Assembly (NCBI GenBank): GCA_033852115.1
Contig: JAWSVE010000006.1
Span: 310,001-374,000, forward strand
From: JAWSVE01 sp033852115
GTDB taxonomy: Bacteria > Pseudomonadota > Gammaproteobacteria > Pseudomonadales > Cellvibrionaceae
Length of the DNA stretch: 64,000 nucleotides
Direction: 5' to 3'
In this document: piece after piece, positions 8,479 through 16,210 of the stretch
Numbering within the stretch: the stretch's first letter is position 1
Layout of the letters: each line of letters opens with the position of its first letter
The notes under the pieces: model-generated
What the model saw: only the letters and a program-made list of their open reading frames with translations
Database searches by the model: none
Told to the model about the DNA's origin: nothing
Program-made: the position numbers and the translations under genes

Positions 8479-8640
8479 TTCTCAGACCAAGCCCATAGGC
8501 TACCCTCGCTATACAACCCTTACCGGCATCGCCAAAGCCAGTGCGCCCTTCGTAGGGCCCTCAATATCCTGGCCCTTTGTTGTTCTACCCATAGCCTATC
8601 TGTCTTATTCGCTGTTCCTGTAACAACTTGATCAAAAAAG

Positions 8641-8690
8641 TAAATTTTTTCGCAAATTAACCGCAACTTTCTGACATATCCCCCCGTAGC
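8641..8690 (+). promoter_or_regulatory. Putative ECF sigma promoter P1
   Basis: An AAATTTTTT tract (8642-8650) precedes AACCGCAACTTT (8659-8670) and, 14 bases on, CGTAGC (8685-8690), 45 bases before the lipoprotein start. AAC-type -35 and CGTA-type -10 elements are known for ECF sigma factors. The same layout lies before the Cry-like gene (minus strand, 28381-28433) and, more loosely, the second lipoprotein gene. Confidence 0.5.
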
Positions 8691-8872
8691 TCCCGTTGTA
8701 ACCATTCAAGACCTTAGTAAACAGCGGACAAAGTTATGAGAACGACAACAATTAGGCTTTTAACACTCACGCTTCTCGGGGGCATTTTGACTGCCTGTGG
8801 CGGCGGGGGAGGCAGCTCTAGCGCTCCGGCGAGTCAGGCCGGGGCTAACCAGCCACCGGAGGTGCGTGTCAC
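8681..8872 (+). repeat. 192-bp direct repeat, left copy
   Basis: These 192 bases are identical to 11566-11757. They span the -10-like element, the leader, and the first 45 codons of both tandem lipoprotein genes. Identity stops abruptly at position 8873. Confidence 0.9.
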
Positions 8873-11162
8873 ATTTCCGAACGCGTATTCGTTAACAAAC
8901 AAAGCAACGATCATTGTGCGCGGCACCGCCAATGACCCTGATGGCGATAGCATCGAGTTTGTGCGTGTTAATGGTGTTGATGCCGTCAGTGACGATGGTT
9001 TCGCTAACTGGGAGGCGACGGTACCACTGGGGTTTGGCGAAAACATCTTAACGGTGACCGCAGCTGATTCGGAGCAAAACCCATTAGTGGTTCAGCCCAG
9101 TATTCGTGTACTGCAGCAATCCGTATTTTTCCCTTTCCCGGCAGGAGCCGTGGTCGACGAAGCCAATAACGAGCTGTTTATCGCTGATCGACGTATTCCA
9201 GCTGTCGTGGCGATTGATTTGGAAACCAACGAGCGCCGTATCGTGAGTCGTAATGAAGAGGGCGACGCCTTCCCATTCCAAGACCCTAGCGACATTGCCC
9301 TGGTACCAGCGGGAGCCTGCGCTTCCTTTTTGCCCACCGCAGTGCGTTGCTTAGTGGTGTTAGATCACCGTGAACGCGCGGTGTTTGTGGTGGATGCCGA
9401 TAGCGGCGAGCGAGTAATTCTGTCCGGCGGCGAAGGTGGTAATGAGGTGGGCGCTGGCCCAGCATTTTCCAGTCAAGCATTCCATATGGCGGGAGCAGGG
9501 CCTGAGTTTTGCCCAGCATCGCTGGCCGATCGATTCGCCAATTGCGCGTTGGTGATGGAGAATTTTGGACTCGTCAAAGTGGTGGACCTAGCCACGGGTG
9601 AACGGGTGCCGGTGTTGCAGAACGCCGTCGTTGATAGCCCTAATTTCGTCCGGATTCATACACTCGTTGTCGACGACAACAGCACCTGTGCAACGGTCTT
9701 GCCTGACAGCAACCAATGCCTGATTGCAGTGGACCCTCGCCTGAATGCGGTGCTTGCCGTTGATTTGGATACTGGTGAACGCGCCGTTTTATCGGGCAGT
9801 GCACGAGGCAACGGCCCCGAACTCAACAGCCCTAAAGCGCTGGTACTGCTCGACGCTAGCCACTGCACATCCGTTCTCCCTAGCGCGACACGCTGCGCGT
9901 TTGTCACCAATGAGTCTGAGCGCAACGTGTTTGCCATAGACCTGACCAGTGGCGACCGGGCCTTGCTGTCATCCGCTGATCGCGGTGTTGGTCCTAACTT
10001 CAGTTTTATTGATGAATTGATTTTTGACCCGGTCAATCAGCGTGTCCTGGCGATCGACGAGGACCGCGACTCACCGATTGTTATCGACTCGGTCACTGGT
10101 GATCGCAGCTTTGCACTGGATCATCAAATTGGTAGCGGCCCTGAATTAAAAGACACCTCCGGTTTATCGCCGCTCAACAATGCCCAATGCGAGACCATTC
10201 TGGGTAGTACAGGGATTCCCTGTGCATTCATTATCGATGAATCAACCCCGCAGCTTTTGGCGATCAATTTAGCCACTGGTGATCGCATCGTAATTTCTGA
10301 TGACCAACGCGGCGAAGGACCTTCTTTTAGAAGAGTGCTCACCGCGATCGTGGACGAAGGCAACAGTTGCGCATCACTGCTGCTCGGCGTCAGCCACTGT
10401 GCTTTGATGATGGATACAGACGATAGATTATTTGTCGTGGATCTAGAAAATGGTGATCGTGCAGTTCTGTCAGAGACGCTTGAGGACACGCAACTGAGAG
10501 TCGGTCGCTCAGCCGCCATAGCAGAAGATTGCAGCGCAATAGTCGCAGGTGCGACTCGTTGTGTGCTCATTGTTAGCCGAAACAATGGTGGTTTGTTTGC
10601 AATAGATCTAACCACAGGCAGCCGTTCGGTGATTTCCGACTCTACGCGTGGTGACGGCACAAACTTTGATTTTCTCGCCGGCATTTTGGTGGATGAGAAC
10701 AATCACTGTGCCGATGTATTACCTGAGGCAAATGTTTGTGCACTGGGAATCGACACGTTTTCGGACCCAGACGCGTCTGTCATCGCTGTTGACCTTGAAA
10801 CCGGCGATCGCGCGGCGTTCTCTGCAGACAGTCGCGGCGAAGGGCCTTCGCTCAACTTACCGCTGGGAATCTCAGCAGCCGACGAAGCCTTCTGCCAAAC
10901 TCACTTGTCCAGTGATGCATGCATACTCGTCCTCGATGAAATCATTGGCGCACTCTTCGCCATTGACTTAGCGACGGGCGATCGCACGATCATATTTCAA
11001 GATGCTGATCTATTCCCGCGAGCAGCAGTAATTGATGATTCTTCATCAGATCTGCTGTTTATGTTGGACGTTCAACTACACGGGATCATTACAGTTGACC
11101 TAAAAACCGGTGAAAGAGCGGCAACTGCCTGGTCTGGACTCGTGAATTTCGAATCGTTCTAA
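8736..11162 (+). CDS. Propeller-repeat lipoprotein A
   Basis: This 808-residue protein begins with a lipoprotein signal (LLGGILTAC, lipidated Cys21) and a Gly/Ser spacer. Residues 40-125 resemble a bacterial Ig-like domain with a DPDGD calcium-type motif and a GENILTVTAADSEQN strand. The rest consists of about twelve repeats of 50-60 residues around the core AIDLxTGDRxxxS followed by RGxGPxF, suggesting beta-propeller blades. Many repeats carry a Cys pair spaced about ten residues apart (CxSVLPxAxRC), which could form disulphides in the periplasm or at the surface. Function is unknown; a binding or scaffold role fits the fold. The next large gene is a tandem paralogue, and an ECF/anti-sigma pair follows. 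Confidence 0.8.
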   Translation: MRTTTIRLLTLTLLGGILTACGGGGGSSSAPASQAGANQPPEVRVTFPNAYSLTNKATIIVRGTANDPDGDSIEFVRVNGVDAVSDDGFANWEATVPLGFGENILTVTAADSEQNPLVVQPSIRVLQQSVFFPFPAGAVVDEANNELFIADRRIPAVVAIDLETNERRIVSRNEEGDAFPFQDPSDIALVPAGACASFLPTAVRCLVVLDHRERAVFVVDADSGERVILSGGEGGNEVGAGPAFSSQAFHMAGAGPEFCPASLADRFANCALVMENFGLVKVVDLATGERVPVLQNAVVDSPNFVRIHTLVVDDNSTCATVLPDSNQCLIAVDPRLNAVLAVDLDTGERAVLSGSARGNGPELNSPKALVLLDASHCTSVLPSATRCAFVTNESERNVFAIDLTSGDRALLSSADRGVGPNFSFIDELIFDPVNQRVLAIDEDRDSPIVIDSVTGDRSFALDHQIGSGPELKDTSGLSPLNNAQCETILGSTGIPCAFIIDESTPQLLAINLATGDRIVISDDQRGEGPSFRRVLTAIVDEGNSCASLLLGVSHCALMMDTDDRLFVVDLENGDRAVLSETLEDTQLRVGRSAAIAEDCSAIVAGATRCVLIVSRNNGGLFAIDLTTGSRSVISDSTRGDGTNFDFLAGILVDENNHCADVLPEANVCALGIDTFSDPDASVIAVDLETGDRAAFSADSRGEGPSLNLPLGISAADEAFCQTHLSSDACILVLDEIIGALFAIDLATGDRTIIFQDADLFPRAAVIDDSSSDLLFMLDVQLHGIITVDLKTGERAATAWSGLVNFESF

Positions 11163-11342
11163 AACGAAGCTGAATTTAGGGAAGTACCCACGGATGGGCA
11201 TTCGTGAAAATTGAGCTGCCACACAATGCGTGACTGCTAAATTTATTTGTTCAAGCTCACTTTTTCGCTACCGCTTTGGTGCCTCTACGCAAAGCGTTTT
11301 GACAATTCGATTGAGCGAGGAAAAGTCGAAGATATTGTGAGG

Positions 11343-11444
11343 ATGAAACTAAGCGTTGACGGAAAAGAATTTGAAGTTGGTCATTCTGATGACGGCCGCA
11401 ATGGCGACATAGAATCATTGTATATAGAAACGTTACATATTTAA
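11343..11444 (+). CDS. Doubtful 33-residue ORF
   Basis: A short frame from ATG 11343 (preceded by GAGG) encodes a charged peptide starting MKLSVDGKEFEVGH. An upstream in-frame TTG at 11247 would give 65 residues. The stop lies inside ATTTAAC, another RYYYAAC heptamer like those ending the cassette-like genes. It may be a remnant of an acquired gene; no family is recognised. Confidence 0.2.
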   Translation: MKLSVDGKEFEVGHSDDGRNGDIESLYIETLHI

Positions 11445-11524
11445 CCGCGCAAGCGTAACCATCGCATTCAGTGCATCCTAAATATCCTAATAAATTACCT
11501 GCCGTGTACCGGCGATAGCCTCAT

Positions 11525-11575
11525 CAAATAAATTTTTCACCCAAACTGCAACTTTTCGAAATGTGCCCCCGTAGC
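11525..11575 (+). promoter_or_regulatory. Putative ECF sigma promoter P2
   Basis: AAATAAATTTTT, then CTGCAACTTT (11546-11555), then after 14 bases CGTAGC (11570-11575), the same spacing as P1. The -10-like part lies within the identical direct repeat; the -35-like part lies outside it and differs at several bases, so it appears independently conserved. Confidence 0.45.
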
Positions 11576-11757
11576 TCCCGTTGTAACCATTCAAGACCTT
11601 AGTAAACAGCGGACAAAGTTATGAGAACGACAACAATTAGGCTTTTAACACTCACGCTTCTCGGGGGCATTTTGACTGCCTGTGGCGGCGGGGGAGGCAG
11701 CTCTAGCGCTCCGGCGAGTCAGGCCGGGGCTAACCAGCCACCGGAGGTGCGTGTCAC
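11566..11757 (+). repeat. 192-bp direct repeat, right copy
   Basis: Identical to 8681-8872, offset by 2885 bases. It covers the leader and lipoprotein signal region of the second tandem gene. Confidence 0.9.
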
Positions 11758-14041
11758 GTTTCCGAACGCGCATTCGTTAACAAACCAATCAGCCATCACG
11801 ATTCGGGGCACAGCCAGTGACCCGGATGGTGACGGTATCGCTTTTGTCAGTGTGAATGGCATTGTCGCGGTCACTAATGATGGCTTTGCCAACTGGGCAG
11901 CCACTGTGCCACTGGCGTTTGGCGAAAACACGCTCACGGTGTCAGCCGTTGACTCTGAGCAAAACGCTCTAGTGAATGAACCTACCATTCGCGTGCTGCA
12001 ACAATCGACATTTTTAGCACGGCCAGATGCTGGCGTAGTCGACGTGGAAAATAACGAATTGTTTATCGCCGATTCCGACATCCCTGGTATCGTGGCGATC
12101 GATTTAGAAACCAATGAGCGACGCCTTGTTAGCATCAACGAGGAAGGCGATGATGTTAGCTTCTCTCGGCCCAACGACATTGGTTTGGCCCCAGCTGGTG
12201 CTTGTGCATCACTGCTGCCCTCGACCGCACGCTGCCTGGTGGTGCTGGATAACAACATCAGTACGCTATTTGTCGTTGATGCGGATACCGGCGAGCGAGC
12301 GGTTCTTTCAGGTGGGGAGGATGGTGATGAGATTGGTGCTGGCCCAGGATTTAGCCTTCAGGCTTTCCACCTAGCCGTAGGCGGGCCTGAGTTTTGCCCT
12401 TCGTCTTTGGCCAACCGTTTCGCTAACTGCGCACTTGTGATGGAGAATTTTGGGTCCGTTAAGGTGGTGGATTTGGCGACAGGTGAACGCGTGGCGGTGT
12501 TACAGAACGGCGCCGTTGGCGGGCCCAATTTTAGCTTGATCACCACCATCATTGCCGACGATAACAGCACCTGCAACAGCGTGCTGCCTGGCACCAACAA
12601 ATGCCTGATTACTATCGACCGTCGTTTGAATGCAGTGATTGCCGCTGACCTGGATAGTGGTGAGCGCGCCGTCTTATCAGGCGATTCACGGGGTAGCGGC
12701 CCTAGCTTGGGTGGTCCGCGGGCAATGGTGTTGGTGGACGAAAGCCATTGCGCAAGCGTGCTTCCCAACGCGACTCGGTGTGCTCTTACAGGCAACCAGT
12801 CGCAAGGGAGTGTGGTGGCCGTCGATCTTATCAGTGGCGACCGAGCGATCTTCTCGTCTCCCGAGCGTGGCGCTGGCCCTGAACTGAGTACTCCGAATGA
12901 ACTGGTTTTTGATCCGGTTAATCAACGTGCACTAGCCATTGATGAAGTTTTCGATTCGCCCATTGCCATTGATGCCGTCACAGGCGATCGCAGCCTGATG
13001 CTAGACCATCGAGTGGGTAATGGCCCTGAATTGCGAATAGCCCGTGGCCTAGTACCGCTATCCACCGCTCAGTGCGACGATATACTAGGCAACAGTCCCT
13101 GCGGCATCATTATTGATACAGACAAGAAGCGACTTTTCTCGGTGGACTTTTCTAGCGGTGATCGCACCTTACTTGTCGACCTGCAAGATAGCGCAGGCCA
13201 AGCCTTGGATTTTATTGCCGGAGTGATAGTCGACGAAGGCAACAGCTGTGCATCTCTGCTCGTTGGCGTGCGCCACTGCGCGTTAGTTGTTGATCCCAAC
13301 GATAACGTGTTTGCTGTGAACTTAGAAAATGGTGAACGCGCGATACTCTCGCCGGGACCTGAAGATGTTGGGTTCACGGTCGATGCTCCGGGGTTTGTCG
13401 TGGACAATTGCACTCCACTCGTGACTGACGTCGCACGTTGCCTGGTAAAAGTCGGTTCCGGTGACCTTTCGGTGGTCGCGATCGACCTAGCCACTGGGAG
13501 CCGATCACTCATCTCAAGCGATACACGCGGTATCGGGCCACTATTCACTACTCCCAGGAGCATCGTACCGGATAGCAATAATCACTGCGCTAACGTACTA
13601 CCTGGAGCTAGCCAATGCGCATTTATTCTTACTTCTTCTTTCGAGTTCTTCAGTGAGCCGCGTGTAATCGCGGTGGATCTGCAAACGGGCGATCGCGCCA
13701 TTGTCTCGGACAGTATGCGCGGGGAAGGGCCGCCTATCATATTGCCCTTAAGTATTTCTACCGCCAGTGAACGGCTGTGCCAAACCCACACACCCTTTGC
13801 AGCCTGCCTACTGTTAACGGATGCGTTTACGGGTTCACTGATCGCCGTAGACTTGGCAACTGGTGATCGCGAGATTCTTTTTCAGGAGGTGCTGCTAAGA
13901 CCGCGCACAGTGGTTGTTGATAGCTCATCAAGTGATTTCGTATTCATGTTGGACGCTCGATTACACGGCATTGTGACGGTAGACCTGAACACCAGCGAGG
14001 GTACATTATCGGCCTGGTCGGGAATTGTCGATTTCCGCTAA
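11621..14041 (+). CDS. Propeller-repeat lipoprotein B
   Basis: This 806-residue lipoprotein is the tandem paralogue of the gene at 8736. The first 45 residues are identical, including lipidated Cys21, and the rest looks roughly 60% identical by eye. It keeps the Ig-like domain (residues 40-125), about twelve AIDLxTGDR-type repeats and most of the paired Cys (for example CASLLPSTARC, CNSVLPGTNKC, CASVLPNATRC). The last repeat has drifted (TVDLNTSEGTLSA). The leader is the same as in copy A, so both are probably expressed under the same control. It is followed by an ECF sigma gene on the same strand; a weak hairpin (GGAGAGC / GCTCTCC at 14063-14088) lies between. Function unknown; probably displayed in the periplasm or on the outer membrane. 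Confidence 0.8.
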   Translation: MRTTTIRLLTLTLLGGILTACGGGGGSSSAPASQAGANQPPEVRVTFPNAHSLTNQSAITIRGTASDPDGDGIAFVSVNGIVAVTNDGFANWAATVPLAFGENTLTVSAVDSEQNALVNEPTIRVLQQSTFLARPDAGVVDVENNELFIADSDIPGIVAIDLETNERRLVSINEEGDDVSFSRPNDIGLAPAGACASLLPSTARCLVVLDNNISTLFVVDADTGERAVLSGGEDGDEIGAGPGFSLQAFHLAVGGPEFCPSSLANRFANCALVMENFGSVKVVDLATGERVAVLQNGAVGGPNFSLITTIIADDNSTCNSVLPGTNKCLITIDRRLNAVIAADLDSGERAVLSGDSRGSGPSLGGPRAMVLVDESHCASVLPNATRCALTGNQSQGSVVAVDLISGDRAIFSSPERGAGPELSTPNELVFDPVNQRALAIDEVFDSPIAIDAVTGDRSLMLDHRVGNGPELRIARGLVPLSTAQCDDILGNSPCGIIIDTDKKRLFSVDFSSGDRTLLVDLQDSAGQALDFIAGVIVDEGNSCASLLVGVRHCALVVDPNDNVFAVNLENGERAILSPGPEDVGFTVDAPGFVVDNCTPLVTDVARCLVKVGSGDLSVVAIDLATGSRSLISSDTRGIGPLFTTPRSIVPDSNNHCANVLPGASQCAFILTSSFEFFSEPRVIAVDLQTGDRAIVSDSMRGEGPPIILPLSISTASERLCQTHTPFAACLLLTDAFTGSLIAVDLATGDREILFQEVLLRPRTVVVDSSSSDFVFMLDARLHGIVTVDLNTSEGTLSAWSGIVDFR

Positions 14042-14182
14042 GGATGCTCGACATAGAGAAAGGGAGAGCTATTCACCAATGGCTCTCCAACGCTGAATAA
14101 ACGCCGTGTTTGTTTATTGACTATCACCACTTGTAGAATGGCCCGCAAAATTTTCGCTCACTAGCGCCTTATCGAATGAGCT

Positions 14183-14797
14183 GTGAGCGAAACGGTTTAT
14201 CAGTTTGAGGCAGGCCATTTGGATAACGACGAGTTAATCGGATTATTAGCGCGGTGTGCGTTGCGCGACCAACAAGCCCTAGAACGGCTTTATCACCGCA
14301 CAGCGAACTACCTCAATGCAGTGGCGTTCCGACTGCTCGGGTCTCGCGATCTCAGCAACGAAGTACTGCAAGAGGCGTTCATCCAAATTTGGGACAATGC
14401 GAGCCAATACGCGCCAAGCCAATCGAGCCCATTGACCTGGATGGTGAGCATCGTCCGTTACCGTGCGATTGATAAATTGCGGCACGAAAGCCGCCACGGC
14501 AATCGCCCACCACCGGAAGAAGAAGCCGATATTTTATCGGCGACACCCGGCGCAGAGTCGCAAGAAGACGTACACAACCGCTTCCAATTAAACGCGCAAA
14601 TCAAGCAATGCCTGGAAGGGATGAACGACAAATTTAAACGCAGCGTCGAGTTGGCCTATCTATACGGTTATTCTCGCGAAGAGCTAGCCGAGGCACTGGA
14701 TGCTAACGTCAATACCATTAAATCGTGGTTGCGGCGCGGCAGCGCTAAACTTAAAGACTGTTTAACCGCTCAGTCGGGAGTGCTCACTCATGAATGA
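14183..14797 (+). CDS. ECF-type RNA polymerase sigma factor
   Basis: This 204-residue protein has sigma region 2 (ALERLYHRTANYLNAVAFRL, then EVLQEAFIQIWDNASQY and SPLTWMVSIVRYRAIDKLR) and region 4 with a helix-turn-helix (YGYSREELAEALDANVNTIK, SWLRRG). It should direct RNA polymerase to a small set of stress or envelope promoters. It starts at GTG 14183 after GAGCT; no better start is seen. Its stop overlaps the start of the anti-sigma gene by eight bases, so the two are translationally coupled. The type paired with RskA proteins is usually held at the membrane and released by regulated proteolysis or redox change. Candidate target promoters are P1, P2 and the element before the Cry-like gene. 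Confidence 0.9.
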   Translation: MSETVYQFEAGHLDNDELIGLLARCALRDQQALERLYHRTANYLNAVAFRLLGSRDLSNEVLQEAFIQIWDNASQYAPSQSSPLTWMVSIVRYRAIDKLRHESRHGNRPPPEEEADILSATPGAESQEDVHNRFQLNAQIKQCLEGMNDKFKRSVELAYLYGYSREELAEALDANVNTIKSWLRRGSAKLKDCLTAQSGVLTHE

Positions 14798-15563
14798 TCT
14801 GTCCGACAATTATTCTGGTAACGATTCTGATAACAACAGCAATCACGAAGAAAGCCAAGCGTTTGAGTACGTACTGGGTACCATGCGCGGAGCCGAACGC
14901 GATGCGTTTGCGGCACAACTGCGCAGCGATGAAACCTTGGCGGCCGACGTTCGATACTGGGAGGAAACATTAACCCCACCCGCTGACGAATTATCCGAAT
15001 TGCCTCCAGCAGCGACAACACTCGCTAATATTCAAACTACAATTAACAACCGCCTCAATCGAAATACACCAGCAGAACCGACGAGCTTTTGGGAAAAGTT
15101 ATTACCCTGGAAAACCGCCACGGCGATTGCGTTTTGTTTATTGTTCGTCGTGAGCGGCGTACTAGTGACCAATATCCCCACACCACCAGGTCAAACACTT
15201 AACGCTGACTACGTTGCGGTCCTTGTCGACGAATCGGATCAACCCGTATTAACCGCACTCACCGCCAGCGATGGCAGTACGTTATGGCTCAAGTGGGAAA
15301 ACTGGCAAGAACCCGATGGCCACAGTTTACAACTATGGTCGCAATCACGACGTGACGGCGAAATTCGTCCGCTGGTGGTGTTTGATGGCGCAGAGAAAGA
15401 TGCCATTCCGTTGGATCAAGCCACCTGGCGACTCATTAAAGATTCATCGCACCTCATTATTACCCGCGAAGAAGTTGGTGGTTCGCCCTTTGATGAACCC
15501 AGCGAGCAAGTCATTGCAACCGGCGTTTGCATTCGCCTTGAAAAAGCCGGTGATAGTGCCTAA
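14790..15563 (+). CDS. RskA-type anti-sigma factor
   Basis: This 257-residue membrane protein has an N-terminal cytoplasmic helical part (FEYVLGTMRGAERDAFAAQL resembles the anti-sigma domain that binds ECF sigma), one transmembrane helix (TATAIAFCLLFVVSGVLVTN) and a periplasmic domain of the RskA family (LQLWSQSRRDGEIRPLVVF). It should sequester the ECF sigma factor encoded just upstream. The gene overlaps the sigma gene by eight bases and shares its last base with the start of the LRR gene, so four genes here form one tight operon. No zinc-binding HxxxCxxC is visible, so release is more likely by proteolysis or conformational change than by a metal-thiol switch. Confidence 0.85.
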   Translation: MNDLSDNYSGNDSDNNSNHEESQAFEYVLGTMRGAERDAFAAQLRSDETLAADVRYWEETLTPPADELSELPPAATTLANIQTTINNRLNRNTPAEPTSFWEKLLPWKTATAIAFCLLFVVSGVLVTNIPTPPGQTLNADYVAVLVDESDQPVLTALTASDGSTLWLKWENWQEPDGHSLQLWSQSRRDGEIRPLVVFDGAEKDAIPLDQATWRLIKDSSHLIITREEVGGSPFDEPSEQVIATGVCIRLEKAGDSA

Positions 15564-16210
15564 TGAACAAGCGACTGCTAGCAATTTGCTATTGTTTTTT
15601 GGCTTTATTCGCACACACTAGCGCAGCGCAAACATTTTCGGTATCGGACCCTAAACTACAACAATGCTTGCAAAGCATTGCCAAGAAAGAGCAATGGCGA
15701 CAACCCGCCGATTTTATTGACATCAAATGTCACGGCAACAACATCCGTTCTTTGCAAGGCCTGGAAGCGTTTACCAATGTCGTCATGTTATCGATCTACA
15801 ACAACAAACTCAGTAGAATCGATGTTGATCTTACTCGCCTCAAACAACTTAAAACGTTAAACCTGGCGCGCAACAATATTGAACAAGCAGAGCTTGCGAA
15901 GTTAGAAAGTCTTGAAAAGGTGTATTTGTTTTCCAATGGTTTGCGGTCACTCAAGCTAGGCGGTCTAACAAAACTGAAAGAAATAAAGGCCAACAACAAT
16001 AAAATTAGTGACTTTCATTACGTCGATTTACCGCGTTTGGAAAAAATGTACATTTTTAACAACGAATTAGAAACGATAAACATCTATGATTTACCCTCTC
16101 TTCAATACATGGATTGCCGCGAAAACCCAATGCCCGACGAGCTCTACGACGAAATGGACCAACTGGAGCACATTACCTTCCTACACGACGGCAACGCTGA
16201 AGACTGGTAG
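15563..16210 (+). CDS. Secreted leucine-rich-repeat protein
   Basis: This 215-residue protein has a clear signal peptide (LLAICYCFLALFAHTSAAQ, likely cleaved before TFSVSD) and about six leucine-rich repeats of 20-22 residues, with cores such as LSIYNNKLSRI, LNLARNNIEQ, YLFSNGLRSL and IKANNNKISDF. LRR proteins of this type bind other proteins. Being in the sigma/anti-sigma operon and exported, it could sense or relay envelope state to the anti-sigma factor's periplasmic domain, but this is inference. Its ATG shares a base with the upstream stop. Some repeats have Tyr or Phe where Leu is usual. Confidence 0.75.
   Translation: MNKRLLAICYCFLALFAHTSAAQTFSVSDPKLQQCLQSIAKKEQWRQPADFIDIKCHGNNIRSLQGLEAFTNVVMLSIYNNKLSRIDVDLTRLKQLKTLNLARNNIEQAELAKLESLEKVYLFSNGLRSLKLGGLTKLKEIKANNNKISDFHYVDLPRLEKMYIFNNELETINIYDLPSLQYMDCRENPMPDELYDEMDQLEHITFLHDGNAEDW

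Larger units (their letters stand above)
11163..11620. other. Spacer between tandem lipoprotein genes
   Basis: The first 330 bases hold no clear terminator and one doubtful small frame (11343-11444). The last 100 bases hold the P2 promoter-like element and the leader shared with lipoprotein A. Confidence 0.4.

Noticed and set aside
8399..8623. 74-residue frame overlapping the small membrane protein gene
   Set aside because: Composition is not protein-like and it overlaps a better candidate with a clear membrane helix.
16086..16196. ATG start for the outer-membrane barrel inside the LRR gene
   Set aside because: It would overlap the LRR gene by 124 bases and bury the signal peptide.
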